From Cupriavidus laharis (GTDB lineage Bacteria > Pseudomonadota > Gammaproteobacteria > Burkholderiales > Burkholderiaceae): a stretch of 64,000 nt of DNA. Each line of letters begins with the position of its first letter. Within the stretch, counting starts at the first letter, position 1. Both the position numbers and the translations under genes were made by a program. Below, in pieces: positions 25,434-34,909 of this stretch. The notes under the pieces are model-generated. The model made no database searches and was not told the origin of the DNA. It was given only the letters and a program-made list of their open reading frames with translations. Where the stretch lies: assembly GCF_914271435.1 (NCBI RefSeq), contig NZ_CAJZAI010000017.1, forward strand, positions 1 through 64,000, read 5' to 3'.

Positions 25434-26516
25434 CTACCGCCCGCGCATAGCCTTCCGGACAGCCGCCGTCACCTGCTCGACCACGCCATCACGCCAGTCG
25501 TCGGCATCGCCATAGAAAGCCTGCCGCATGGCCTGCCTGACCAAAGTGCGCTGGTTCTCGTCGGCCTCCGGATGCAGGTAAAGCCAGTGGTCGCCGCGCA
25601 GCGCATCAAGGACTTCCGCAACTGGCAGCGTGCCGAACTCCAGAGCGATCCCCGCATAGTCGACATCGGGCAGCGTGCCCGGCACCGCCTGCCAGGCGAG
25701 CCCGGTCAGCCGGGCGGAACAGGACGAACCGTCATAAATCGACGTCACCTCGTTGCCCCAGATGGCGCGGGTCCGCCTGAGCTGCGCGTCGTCGTCGGGT
25801 CCCATGCAGATCGGCTCGCCATAGCCCCATGGCCCCAGACCGGTGTGGATATCGATCCAGCGCAGACTGCTGCGTCCGCTGCCAAAGCGCGCCAGCACGC
25901 GCCGCAGCGTGTAGTTGCTCCAAGTTTCCTTGTTGCCGCCATAGAACAGCCCGCACGGATCCTGGTATTGGCCACCGCTGACCGCGGTCTGATACCAGTC
26001 CATGCCTTTTTCCGCCACAGCCTTCATGAACTGTGCCTGCTCCGCGCCGGATGGCGGCCAGTGCGCCGGCATCAGCATCGGCGCGATCTCCGCGTACGGG
26101 ACGTTGTCCGGCAGCGATTGCGCAAAATCCATGAAATTGCGGTTCAGGTCGACGTTGTCCTCATTGACCCGGCGCAGATGGGAAAATCCATAGGGATTGA
26201 CGGCGTGCACGAGCAGCAGGCCCACGCGCGCCTCGGCGCAGTCGGCCAGCAGTACCGCATCGGCCAGCAGGGCCACCTGCGCGCCGGAGCCGCAGAAGCC
26301 TTCCACGCCATGCACCCCGGAACTCACCATCAGCACGCGGCGAGCGTCGGCGGGTCCGACCCACGCGACATCCATGGCAAGGTCCTCGCCGGCGCTGCCG
26401 CGCCGGGTCGGATGCGGAAACTCGGCTAGTGTTGCGCCGGCGGCACGCGCGGCGGCCAGGAACTTCTGCCGCGCCTCGGCATAACTGGTGGCAAAGCAAC
26501 CCGAAACCTGACCCAT
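25434..26516 (-). CDS. DUF2817 M14-like metallopeptidase/deacylase
   Basis: The 360-residue product has the zinc-site pattern of the M14/aspartoacylase-like DUF2817 family: SSGVHGVEGF (His and Glu ligands), NVDLNRNF (substrate Arg), DIHTGLGPWGYG (second His) and a late catalytic Glu in ALEFGT. It has no signal peptide, so it should be cytoplasmic. The substrate is unknown; peptides or N-acyl amino acids are typical for the fold. It lies downstream of the peptide operon in the same orientation and may use the products of that uptake system. Confidence 0.8.
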   Translation of the reverse strand: MGQVSGCFATSYAEARQKFLAAARAAGATLAEFPHPTRRGSAGEDLAMDVAWVGPADARRVLMVSSGVHGVEGFCGSGAQVALLADAVLLADCAEARVGLLLVHAVNPYGFSHLRRVNEDNVDLNRNFMDFAQSLPDNVPYAEIAPMLMPAHWPPSGAEQAQFMKAVAEKGMDWYQTAVSGGQYQDPCGLFYGGNKETWSNYTLRRVLARFGSGRSSLRWIDIHTGLGPWGYGEPICMGPDDDAQLRRTRAIWGNEVTSIYDGSSCSARLTGLAWQAVPGTLPDVDYAGIALEFGTLPVAEVLDALRGDHWLYLHPEADENQRTLVRQAMRQAFYGDADDWRDGVVEQVTAAVRKAMRGR

Positions 26517-26589
26517 GGCGACTGCCCCTCGCGGACGGAGATGCTGGCATTAGACGCCAAATCGTCCAGCCTTGCCAACGTGCAATGCG

Positions 26590-27348
26590 TCAGAAAAGCT
26601 GCCCGCTCTCGCCGGGGCGCGTGTCGTCCGCCCCCCAGATCCCGGGTGAACTGAACGCCTGCGGATGCATTTCAATGCCCGCGGCGGCAATCTGCGCGGC
26701 CGACAGCACGAGCTGCCGCGCCAGCCAGTCGTGCAGGCCGCGCAGGAAGCGGATGTTGTCGAGCCGGTTGGAAGCCGCGATCAGCCGTTCCAGCTTGACG
26801 TGCGCGGTATAGACATCCAGCAGGTTGATTGCCTTGAGGCGGGGCGGCGTGGTCGGGCTTTTCTCGATGGCGAGAATGCGGGTCACCTGCGCCCGGCTCA
26901 GGTCTCCGGTGCGCTGGAAGTGCTCATAGACGTCCTGCAGTGGCGCAAAGCGCACTGTGGGCTGGACGCGCGGCACGGCCGCGACCTTTTCCATGCGCAG
27001 CACCAGGTAGCGAATGGCGGCCGCGCATTGTTCGGCCTCGCGCTGCGCCGCGCTCGGCCGGCGGCGCGAAGCCATGGCGATGGCCGCATCGAACGCCTCG
27101 GCCTGGCGCACCACGTCGCGCTCGGTGTAGTCCGGCACCTGTGCGAGGTGGTCGGGATGGAGCACGGCGGTCCGGGCGCAGGCTTCACCGAATGGGTACT
27201 CATGGCCCTGCGCATCACGCAGGATGTACGCCCTGCCATCGGGAAAGCCATGGTGCCGCCCGGTGGCGCCGCGCGCGTGGCAGCGCGTGTCGAGGTCAAC
27301 GAAGTCCTTGCGTACGGGAATCCAGCCCCCGTGCTGTGCCTGGGTCAT
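26590..27348 (-). CDS. Hypothetical protein
   Basis: This 252-residue protein has no family I recognise. The N-terminal 70 residues hold Cys/His positions (DTRCHARGATGRHHG, GEACARTAVLHPDHL) in a pattern that could bind a metal. The rest is helical and Arg/Ala-rich, with a short region (AQVTRILAIEKSPTTPPRLK) suggestive of nucleic-acid contact. No signal peptide or membrane segment is visible. It lies between the D-aminopeptidase and the DUF2817 gene on the same strand, separated from dppA by about 110 bases. Confidence 0.6.
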   Translation of the reverse strand: MTQAQHGGWIPVRKDFVDLDTRCHARGATGRHHGFPDGRAYILRDAQGHEYPFGEACARTAVLHPDHLAQVPDYTERDVVRQAEAFDAAIAMASRRRPSAAQREAEQCAAAIRYLVLRMEKVAAVPRVQPTVRFAPLQDVYEHFQRTGDLSRAQVTRILAIEKSPTTPPRLKAINLLDVYTAHVKLERLIAASNRLDNIRFLRGLHDWLARQLVLSAAQIAAAGIEMHPQAFSSPGIWGADDTRPGESGQLF

Positions 27349-27457
27349 GAGTCTGCGGAGTTGCGGTACTGCGGGTGAAGACAGCCGGGCCGGCCACCAG
27401 ACCGGGCCGCGCCGAACCCGGCATTGTCGCCGATCGCGCCGCGGCCGGCCAATTCCC

Positions 27458-28276
27458 CTATTTCAGCATGAACGACATTGCCGACAGGCAGTTCAGCATG
27501 CGCACCGCCGATTCCACCGAGTCAGCCCCAAATGTCAGCGTGACGCCATCCACGCGCTCCAGCGCTGGCCACTGGCAGAACAGGTCCGCATGCGCGGGCG
27601 TCTGGGTCTGGAGCCGGCAGTTCAGGGGAGCATCAATCCGGAACGCCCGGGCATTGGCCCGTTCGCGCACGGCCAGCGCGGCGGCCTCGCGGATGGCATC
27701 GCACGCCGCCGCCGGCGCAAGCGTGCTGCCGCTGCCGAAGCCGCCGGCCGACTTGGTCTGTACGTAGCGCACCCACGGCATCAGCGGCCGGGTCTCGCTG
27801 ATGAAGACATCATCGCCGCTCGCCATCAGCACCGGCACGCCACGCTCGCCGGCCAGCGCGGCGTAAAGCCCGGCCTCGCCAAGCTCCTGCCCGTTCAGCC
27901 AGACCCGGGCAAAGGCGCTGCTGTTGATTGTGTGCGCCAGGATGCCCCGGCTTTGCGCGCGGCCGTGGTAGCCAATCATGAAGACGCCGTCGCAACCGGC
28001 TTCGACCCCGGCCATCATGCCGAGGTAGCGCGGCTTGCCCAGCACCAGCTGCGCGCGCGGATCGATCTGGTCTGGCAACAGGTTGCGGAAGCCGCCGTGC
28101 GAGTCGTTGACCAGCACCTCGATGGCGCCGCCGTCAAAGGCAGCCTGCACGGCGGCATTGGCCTCGCCGGTCATCCAGGCGCGGGCGCGCTCGTACTCGC
28201 CATTGCCGGGGCGCGTCTGCTCGGCACGGAAGACGCCCGCAATGCCTTCGATATCGGTGGAAATCAGCAGCTTCAT
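27458..28276 (-). CDS. dppA: D-aminopeptidase DppA (M55 family)
   Basis: DppA-type M55 enzymes are cytoplasmic zinc peptidases that release N-terminal D-amino acids from short peptides. The 272-residue product has the family opening (MKLLISTDIEGIAGV, metal Asp8/Glu10), VNDSHGGFRNLL, the GYHGR block and the HTINSS segment. It starts at 28274-28276 in an ATGA overlap with the dmpA-like gene. A longer frame running back into that gene is a shadow. Confidence 0.88.
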   Translation of the reverse strand: MKLLISTDIEGIAGVFRAEQTRPGNGEYERARAWMTGEANAAVQAAFDGGAIEVLVNDSHGGFRNLLPDQIDPRAQLVLGKPRYLGMMAGVEAGCDGVFMIGYHGRAQSRGILAHTINSSAFARVWLNGQELGEAGLYAALAGERGVPVLMASGDDVFISETRPLMPWVRYVQTKSAGGFGSGSTLAPAAACDAIREAAALAVRERANARAFRIDAPLNCRLQTQTPAHADLFCQWPALERVDGVTLTFGADSVESAVRMLNCLSAMSFMLK

Positions 28277-29307
28277 GTTGGATTGCGCAGTTCGGGCATG
28301 ACGTCCAGCAGCGCCTGCCGGCGGTGGCCGCTGCGGCCCCGGACAGTCACGGCGTGCCAGAGAGCGTGAAGGATGGCCTGCTCGATGCTGTCGGCGGCCG
28401 CGCGGAACAGCGGGTCCAGGCGGCTTTCGTGCAGCAGCGGCACGGCTGGCATTGGCTCGGCGGCATGGTGCGGCACGGTGTACGCCGTGGAAAAGGCCAG
28501 CGCGATATCCCCCGAACCGTGCCCATACACCGAACCCGTGCGCGCCAGGCCCGTCCCGGCACGCAGCGCCAGCCGGCGCAGCTGGCGCGCGTCCAACGGC
28601 GCGTCGGTGGCCAGGATCATGATGATCGAACCCTTCTCGGGCTCCGGAACTGGCGCTGCCAGCCGCGCTGCCAGTCCTTCGCCCACGCGCCGACCCGCGA
28701 CCACGAGCGATTCCGGCGTACCGAAGTTCGCCAGCACCAGCGCGCCCACGCAATAGCCGCCGGCCAGCCGTGAAGCGGTGCCGATGCCGCCCTTGACGCC
28801 AAACGCCGACATGCCTCGCCCGACGCCGACCGAGCCGGCCAGAACGTCCACACTAGCCGCAGTACTGGCTGCCTCGTAGTGATGGCCGTTGACGGCCATG
28901 GCCTGGATATCGTTCAGGTAGCCGTCATTGCATTCAAACACCAGCGGATTGACCGTCGGCAGCGACCGGCCGATCTCCGGATTGGCCCCAATGGCTTCAC
29001 GGATCTGTGCCTGCGCCACGGCGCCGACGGCAAACGTGTTGGTCAACGCGACAGGCGTCTCCAGCAAGCCCAGCTCCTCCACCTGCACGAGCCCGACGCT
29101 CTTGCCGAAGCCATTGATCACGGCGCAGGCGGCCGGCACCTTTTGCAGGTAAGGATTGCCGGCATGCGGGTGCACCACCGTCACGCCCGTCTGCAGATCG
29201 CCCTCGTCCAGCGTGCAATGCCCGACTGTCACGCCGGCCGCGTCCGTGATGCTGTTGCGCGCGCCAGCGGGCAGCGTGCCGATGACCGGCGGTGTCACCT
29301 GTTCCAT
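28273..29307 (-). CDS. dmpA: DmpA-like aminopeptidase (P1/S58 family)
   Basis: The 344-residue product belongs to the self-cleaving Ntn-hydrolase P1 family, represented by the L-aminopeptidase/D-Ala-esterase DmpA. It has the N-terminal NSITDAAGVTVGHCT, the NDGYLNDIQA block and KGSIIMILATDAPLD. There the Gly226-Ser227 bond is the expected autoprocessing site and Ser227 the nucleophile. It acts on short peptides, often with D- or beta-amino acids. It is 12 bases downstream of the gsiD permease gene and overlaps dppA by four bases. Confidence 0.88.
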   Translation of the reverse strand: MEQVTPPVIGTLPAGARNSITDAAGVTVGHCTLDEGDLQTGVTVVHPHAGNPYLQKVPAACAVINGFGKSVGLVQVEELGLLETPVALTNTFAVGAVAQAQIREAIGANPEIGRSLPTVNPLVFECNDGYLNDIQAMAVNGHHYEAASTAASVDVLAGSVGVGRGMSAFGVKGGIGTASRLAGGYCVGALVLANFGTPESLVVAGRRVGEGLAARLAAPVPEPEKGSIIMILATDAPLDARQLRRLALRAGTGLARTGSVYGHGSGDIALAFSTAYTVPHHAAEPMPAVPLLHESRLDPLFRAAADSIEQAILHALWHAVTVRGRSGHRRQALLDVMPELRNPT

Positions 29308-29319
29308 TTGCGCTTCGCC

Positions 29320-30231
29320 TCAGCGCCGGTCGATCTTCGGATCTAGCGCATCGCGCAGTCCGTCGCCGAGCAGGTTGAAGGCCAGCACCGTCAGGAAGAT
29401 GGCCAGGCTCGGGAAGATCGCGACGTGCGGGGCCGTCACCATGTCGGCGCGCGCCTCGTTGAGCATGGCGCCCCACTCGGGCGTGGGCGGTTGCGCGCCG
29501 AGTCCGAGGAACGACAGGCTTGCCGCCGTGATGATCGACGTGCCGATCCGCATCGAGAAATACACCACGATCGACGACACCGTACCCGGCAGGATATGCC
29601 GCATCAGGATGGTCCAGTCCGACGCGCCGATGCTGCGCGCGGCCTCGACATAGGTCAGCCGCTTGAGCATCAGCGTATTGCCGCGCACAAGACGTGCGAA
29701 GGCGGGGATACTGAAGATGGCCACCGCGAAGATCACGTTGACCATGCCGTTGCCGAGGATCGCCACGATGCCGATCGCCAGCAGGATGCCCGGGAACGCG
29801 AACAGCACGTCGGAAATGCGCATCACGATGCGGTCCCACCAGCCTTCGTAATAGCCCGCCAGCAGGCCCAGCACGGTGCCGATCACCGCCCCGATGATGA
29901 CGGACAGGAAGCCCGCCGCCAGCGAGATGCGCGTGCCGGCCAGGATGCGGCTGAAGATGTCGCGTCCGAGCGAGTCCACGCCCATCCAGTGGGCCGCGGA
30001 CGGCCCGGCATTGAGCGCGTCATAGTCGAAGAAATTCTCGGGGTCATATGGCACAAGATGCGGCGACAGGATCGCCACCACGACCAGCAGCAGCACGAAC
30101 ACGCCGGCGCCGAGCGCCAGGTGCTGCTTGCGGAATTTGCGCCAAAACTCGCTCCAGGGCGTGCGCACGGCCTGCGGGGCCGCGGCCGTGGCGGTTGCCT
30201 GGCTGGCGGCGGGCGTGGAAATCTGGGTCAT
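29320..30231 (-). CDS. gsiD: Peptide/glutathione ABC transporter permease GsiD-like
   Basis: This inner-membrane permease of the DppC/OppC/GsiD family (303 residues) has an N-terminal helix (LALGAGVFVLLLVVVAIL), the long GVDSLGRDIFSRIL loop and the EAA-type ATPase contact (VEAARSIGASDWTILMRHIL). It pairs with the preceding permease, 13 bases upstream. Gene order and the iaaA link match the enterobacterial gsi glutathione importer, but dipeptides or wall peptides are also possible substrates. Confidence 0.88.
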   Translation of the reverse strand: MTQISTPAASQATATAAAPQAVRTPWSEFWRKFRKQHLALGAGVFVLLLVVVAILSPHLVPYDPENFFDYDALNAGPSAAHWMGVDSLGRDIFSRILAGTRISLAAGFLSVIIGAVIGTVLGLLAGYYEGWWDRIVMRISDVLFAFPGILLAIGIVAILGNGMVNVIFAVAIFSIPAFARLVRGNTLMLKRLTYVEAARSIGASDWTILMRHILPGTVSSIVVYFSMRIGTSIITAASLSFLGLGAQPPTPEWGAMLNEARADMVTAPHVAIFPSLAIFLTVLAFNLLGDGLRDALDPKIDRR

Positions 30232-30244
30232 GCCGGCCTCCCTC

Positions 30245-31165
30245 TTACTTGTAGCGGATGGTTGGGTTGATCACGGTGTAGAGCAGGTCCACTACCAGGT
30301 TGATCAGGATGAATTCGAGCGAGAACAGCAGCACCTCGGCCTGGATCACCGGGTAGTCGCGCATCTCTACGGCATCGACCAGCAGGCGCCCGAGGCCCGG
30401 CCAGTTGAAAACTTTCTCCACCACGATCGAGCCGCCCAGCAGGAAGCCGAACTGCAGGCCCATCATGGTCACGACCGGGATCATGGCGTTGCGCAGTGTG
30501 TGCTTGACCACGACCACGGTCTCGCGCACACCCTTGGCGCGGGCAGTACGCACGAAATCTTCCTGCAGTACCTCGACGAACGAGGCGCGTGTGAAGCGCG
30601 CCATCACCGCCGCCACGGCCGCGCCCAGCGTCAGCGACGGCAGCACGTAGTGCTTCCAGCTATCGGCACCGATCGACGGCAACCAGCCCAACTGCACGGA
30701 AAACACTTCCATTAGCAGCATGCCCAGCGCAAACGCCGGGAACGAGATGCCGGACACAGCCAGCGTCATGCCCAGCCGGTCGGGCCAGCGGTTGCGCCAG
30801 ACCGCTGAGCAGATGCCGATCACCATCCCGAACGCGACGGCCCAGGCCATGGACGCAATGGTCAGCCACAGCGTCGGCATGAAGCGGTCGCCGATTTCTT
30901 CGCTGACCGGCCGCTTGGTGCGCAACGAATGCCCGAACTCGCCGCGCACGGCGTTCGAGAAGAAGTTCACGAATTGCTCGGGCAGGGACTTGTCCAGGCC
31001 CAGGTCCTTGCGCACCAGCTCGACGGTGGCAGCGTCGGCCTCCGGGCCCGCCGCCAGCCGCGCGGGGTCACCTGGCAGCAGGTGGACGAACAGGAACACC
31101 AGCACCGCCACGATCAGCAGTGTGGGAATGACGCCCACGCATCGTTTGAGGAAGTAGTTCAGCAT
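30245..31165 (-). CDS. gsiC: Peptide/glutathione ABC transporter permease GsiC-like
   Basis: The 306-residue product is a DppB/GsiC permease, with the first membrane helix (VGVIPTLLIVAVLVFLFVHL) followed at once by LPGDPARL, and the EAA loop VRTARAKGVRETVVVVKHTL. I place the start at the ATG at 31163-31165 (MLNYFLKRC). The open frame reaching 31387 runs through the intergenic hairpin region and is not family-like. It forms the membrane channel with GsiD. Confidence 0.88.
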   Translation of the reverse strand: MLNYFLKRCVGVIPTLLIVAVLVFLFVHLLPGDPARLAAGPEADAATVELVRKDLGLDKSLPEQFVNFFSNAVRGEFGHSLRTKRPVSEEIGDRFMPTLWLTIASMAWAVAFGMVIGICSAVWRNRWPDRLGMTLAVSGISFPAFALGMLLMEVFSVQLGWLPSIGADSWKHYVLPSLTLGAAVAAVMARFTRASFVEVLQEDFVRTARAKGVRETVVVVKHTLRNAMIPVVTMMGLQFGFLLGGSIVVEKVFNWPGLGRLLVDAVEMRDYPVIQAEVLLFSLEFILINLVVDLLYTVINPTIRYK

Positions 31166-31332
31166 GACGCACAAGAATGAATGGCAACAACGTAGGCCGC
31201 GGGCCGCTCGCCAGCGAACCCCGCGTCGCGGGCAAGCGGCCGTTTGTCGGCTTGCTGCTTGACTGCTTACTGCCCGTTGGATTGGGATGGCCTGGATCGG
31301 GCGTCGTGAGTACTGGATGCGCCTGCCCTCTC

Positions 31333-31356
31333 CCCTCTCCCGCACGCGGGAGAGGG
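31333..31356. terminator. Perfect GC hairpin between gsiB and gsiC
   Basis: CCCTCTCCCGC and GCGGGAGAGGG are perfect 11-base arms in the 231-bp gap after gsiB. There is no T run. Such structures after binding-protein genes often stabilise the upstream message, keeping binding protein in excess over permease. A dispersed repeat unit is an alternative, because this sequence type (CTCTCCCGC) is common in GC-rich genomes. Confidence 0.5.
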
Positions 31357-31396
31357 CCGGCACTTCCACGAAGTGCCCAACCCTCACATCACCCCA

Positions 31397-32944
31397 TCAC
31401 TGCTTGATATCGATCTCGTCGAAATTGAACGACCCATCCGGCATCACATACGCGCCGGCCAGCCGCTTGTTGCGCGCGAACAGCACCTTCTCGGTCACCA
31501 GGAATGCCCACGGCGCATCCTTCCAGATGCGTTCCTGCGCGTCCTTGTAGAGCTTTGCCTTCTCTGCGCGATCCGTGGTGCGCAGCGCGCCCGCGATGTC
31601 GGCATCGACCTGGTCGTTCTTGTAGTACGCGGTGTTCAGCAGCTTCGGCGGCATCGATTCCGAGGCCAGCAGCGGACGCAGCGCCCAGTCCGACTCACCG
31701 GTCGACGACGACCAGCCCACGTAATAGATGCGCACTCCAGCGTCTTCCGGCTTCTGCACGCTTTCCACCTTCTCCACGCGCTGGCCGGCTTCCAGCGCCT
31801 GCACGCTGGCCTTGATGCCGACCTGCTGTAGCTGCTGCTGCACGAACTGGATCACCTTCTGCGCGGTGGTGTGGTTGTAGGCCGACCACAGCGTGGTCTC
31901 GAAGCCGTTCGGGTAGCCGGCTTCCTTCAGCAGTGCGCGTGCCTTGGCCGGGTCATACGGCCACGGGCCCAGCTTCTCGGCAAAGTCCACGCCCGGCGGC
32001 ACCACGCCTTCCGCAGGCACCGCGTAGCCGGCAAAGGCCACCTTGGCCAGCGCGTCCTTGTTGATCGCGTAGTTGATGGCCTGGCGCACTTTCGGGTCGT
32101 TGAACGGCTTGACCGTGGTGTTCAGGCTCAGGTAGCGCTGGATGATCGACGGCGCCGCGACCAGGTCCACCTTCGGGCTGTTCTTCAGCACCGCGGCCTG
32201 CTCGAACGGGATGCTGAAGGCAAAGTCCGCCTCGCCGGTCTGCATGATGGCCGCGCGCGTGTTGTTGTCGACCACCGGCTTCCAGGTGATGGTGTCGATC
32301 TTCGGATAGCCGGTCTTCCAGTAGCCGGCGAACTTCCTGCCCTTCAGGTGATCGGGCTGCTTCCACTCGACAAACTCGAACGGGCCGGTGCCGACCGGAT
32401 GGAAGGCAATTTCCTTGCCGTACTTCTGCAGCGCCGCGGGCGAGATCATCACGGCCGACGGATGGGCCAGCACGTTGATGAACGGCGAGAACGGCTCCTT
32501 CAGCGTGACCTTCACCGTGCTGCTGTCGACCACATCGGTCTTCGCCACGCGGTTGAACAGCGTGTAGCGCTTGAGCTTGTTGGCCGGGTTGGTTACACGG
32601 TCCAGGTTGGCCTTTACCGCGGCAGCGTCGAAGGTGGTGCCGTCGTGGAACTTGATGCCCTTCTTGAGCTTGATGGTGTAGGTCAGGCCGTCCTTGCTGA
32701 CGTCATAGCTTTCGGCCAGCACATTGACCAGCTTCATGTCCTTGTCCATGCCGAACAGGCCCTGGTAGAAGGACTTGGCCGCCGCCTGCGACAGCGTGTC
32801 GTTGGCATCATACGGATCCAGCGTGGTGAAGGTCGAGTACACCGCCATGACCGCGTCCTTGGCGGCAAAAGCGGGAGCCGACGCCAGCGCGCCGGCCACA
32901 AACAGCCCGGCCATCAGCCTGGGCGAAACCATCCGTGCAGACAT
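31397..32944 (-). CDS. gsiB: Peptide/glutathione ABC transporter binding protein GsiB-like
   Basis: This periplasmic family-5 solute-binding protein has 515 residues, with a signal peptide ending in ASAPAFA|AK near residue 27. Family marks are LAESYDVSKDGLTYTIKLKKGIKFHDG and GTGPFEFVEW. It delivers oligopeptides or glutathione to the GsiCD channel. It lies 27 bases after gsiA and is followed by a stable hairpin before gsiC. Confidence 0.9.
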   Translation of the reverse strand: MSARMVSPRLMAGLFVAGALASAPAFAAKDAVMAVYSTFTTLDPYDANDTLSQAAAKSFYQGLFGMDKDMKLVNVLAESYDVSKDGLTYTIKLKKGIKFHDGTTFDAAAVKANLDRVTNPANKLKRYTLFNRVAKTDVVDSSTVKVTLKEPFSPFINVLAHPSAVMISPAALQKYGKEIAFHPVGTGPFEFVEWKQPDHLKGRKFAGYWKTGYPKIDTITWKPVVDNNTRAAIMQTGEADFAFSIPFEQAAVLKNSPKVDLVAAPSIIQRYLSLNTTVKPFNDPKVRQAINYAINKDALAKVAFAGYAVPAEGVVPPGVDFAEKLGPWPYDPAKARALLKEAGYPNGFETTLWSAYNHTTAQKVIQFVQQQLQQVGIKASVQALEAGQRVEKVESVQKPEDAGVRIYYVGWSSSTGESDWALRPLLASESMPPKLLNTAYYKNDQVDADIAGALRTTDRAEKAKLYKDAQERIWKDAPWAFLVTEKVLFARNKRLAGAYVMPDGSFNFDEIDIKQ

Positions 32945-32971
32945 CTTGATTCTCCTTGGATAAACCAGCTT

Positions 32972-34861
32972 TCAGTAGGCACCGCCAACGGCGTGCCGGG
33001 CAACAAAGTGGCCAACGCCACCGCTGCCGGCGACCGGCACCAGCGGCTGCACCACCGGTTCGTCGCCGACCGCGCGGATCGGGCTGGGGATCTCGTCCGG
33101 CAACGGTTCGCGCCGCAGATGCCGGCGCGCCGGATCGGCAATCGGCACGGCGGCCATCAGCTTCTTCGTGTACGGGTGCTGCGGGTTCTCGAAGATCGCG
33201 CGGCGCGGGCCGATCTCCACGATCTGGCCGAGGTACATCACCGCCACACGATGGCTCACGCGCTCCACCACCGCCATGTCGTGCGAGATGAACAGGAAAG
33301 CGATGCCCAGCTCGCGCTGCAGGTCCAGCATCAGGTTGACGATCTGGGCCTGGATCGAGACGTCGAGCGCCGACACCGACTCATCCGCCACCACCACCTT
33401 CGGGTTCAGCGCCAGCGCGCGCGCAATGCAGATGCGCTGGCGCTGGCCGCCGGAAAATTCGTGCGGGTAGCGTGCCGCATGCGCCGGGTCCAGCCCCACC
33501 TTTTCCAGCAACCAGGCGACGCGCTGCTCGGCTTCCTTGCCGCTCTCCACCTTATGCACCAGCAGCGGCTCCATGATCGAATAGCCGACCGGCACGCGCG
33601 GATCGAGCGAGGCGAACGGATCCTGGAAGATGAACTGGATATTGCGCCGCAGGGTCTGCAACGCGGCGCCTTCCATGCGGCTGATGTCCTGCCCGGCGAA
33701 TTCGATCGAGCCGCTCTGGCTTTCCACCAGCCGCAGCAGCGACCTTCCGGTGGTCGACTTGCCGCAGCCCGATTCGCCGACCAGCGCCAGCGTCTCGCCC
33801 GGATAGAGGTCGAAACTCACTTTCTCCACCGCGTGCACGCGCCGCGTGACGCGGCCGAACAGGCCACCCGGCACGTCGAAGCGCGTCACCAGGTCGCGCA
33901 CGCGCAGGATCGGCCTGGCTTCGGGCGACACGGTGTCCTGCGGCGCCGCGGACACCGGCGCCGAATCGCCAAGCTGCAACAGCGGGAACTTGGCGGGCAA
34001 ATCGGTACCCTGCATGGCACCCAGCTGCGGCACGGCCGACAGCAGCGCGCGCGTGTACGGATGAGCCGGGGCGCGGAACACTTCATCCGAATCGCCCTCT
34101 TCCACCTTCTCGCCGCGATACATCACCAGCACGCGGTCGGCCACTTCGGCCACCACGCCCATGTCGTGCGTGATAAAGACCACGCCCATGTGCATTTCCG
34201 CCTGCAGGCCGCGGATGAGCTGCAGGATCTCGGCCTGGATGGTCACATCCAGCGCGGTAGTGGGCTCATCGGCGATCAGCAGCGCCGGCTTGCACGACAG
34301 CGCCATCGCGATCATCACGCGCTGGCGCATGCCGCCAGATAGCTGGTGCGGAAAGCGGTCCAGCACGCGCTTCGCTTCCGGAATGCGCACCAGCTCCAGC
34401 ATGCGCAGTGCCTCGGCACGCGCGGCGGCGCGGCTCTTGCCTTGGTGCAAGCGGATCGATTCCGCGATCTGCTCGCCCACCGGGAACACCGGGTTGAGCG
34501 AGGTCATCGGCTCCTGGAAAATCATCGCCACGTCGGCGCCGCGCACGCTGCGCAGCGTCGCATTGTCGGCGCGCGCCAGGTTGATGACCTCGTCGCCGCG
34601 TCGGCGCAGCGCCATGCTGCCCGACACGATCTTGCCGCCGCCATGCTCAACCAGCCGCATCAGCGCCAGCGACGTCACCGACTTGCCGGAGCCGGATTCC
34701 CCCACGACTGCCAGCGTCTCGCCGCGGTCCACATGGAAAGACAGGTTGCGCACGGCCTCGACGGTGCGCTCGGACGAGGCAAAGCGCACGGTCAGCCCGT
34801 CCACAGACACCACACGCTGCGACGGCAGCACGATGCTTGCTTGAGAAGAGAGTTCAGCCAC
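32972..34861 (-). CDS. gsiA: Dual ABC ATPase GsiA-like
   Basis: The 629-residue protein holds two complete nucleotide-binding domains in one chain. The first has GESGSGKS and LSGGMRQR, the second GESGCGKS and FSGGQRQR, and each is followed by an oligopeptide/dipeptide C-terminal region. It powers the GsiBCD importer. Fusion of the two ATPases is normal for GsiA, in contrast to separate DppD/DppF subunits. It lies 48 bases downstream of iaaA. Confidence 0.92.
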   Translation of the reverse strand: MAELSSQASIVLPSQRVVSVDGLTVRFASSERTVEAVRNLSFHVDRGETLAVVGESGSGKSVTSLALMRLVEHGGGKIVSGSMALRRRGDEVINLARADNATLRSVRGADVAMIFQEPMTSLNPVFPVGEQIAESIRLHQGKSRAAARAEALRMLELVRIPEAKRVLDRFPHQLSGGMRQRVMIAMALSCKPALLIADEPTTALDVTIQAEILQLIRGLQAEMHMGVVFITHDMGVVAEVADRVLVMYRGEKVEEGDSDEVFRAPAHPYTRALLSAVPQLGAMQGTDLPAKFPLLQLGDSAPVSAAPQDTVSPEARPILRVRDLVTRFDVPGGLFGRVTRRVHAVEKVSFDLYPGETLALVGESGCGKSTTGRSLLRLVESQSGSIEFAGQDISRMEGAALQTLRRNIQFIFQDPFASLDPRVPVGYSIMEPLLVHKVESGKEAEQRVAWLLEKVGLDPAHAARYPHEFSGGQRQRICIARALALNPKVVVADESVSALDVSIQAQIVNLMLDLQRELGIAFLFISHDMAVVERVSHRVAVMYLGQIVEIGPRRAIFENPQHPYTKKLMAAVPIADPARRHLRREPLPDEIPSPIRAVGDEPVVQPLVPVAGSGGVGHFVARHAVGGAY

Positions 34862-34909
34862 TGGCTCCCCCTTGGATTCCTGCGGAAATTGCTGAAAGAA
34901 AACGGCGCG

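Noticed and set aside
27458..28753. 431-residue frame covering dppA and part of dmpA
   Set aside because: The first 159 codons lie inside dmpA in another frame. The DppA family starts at 28276.
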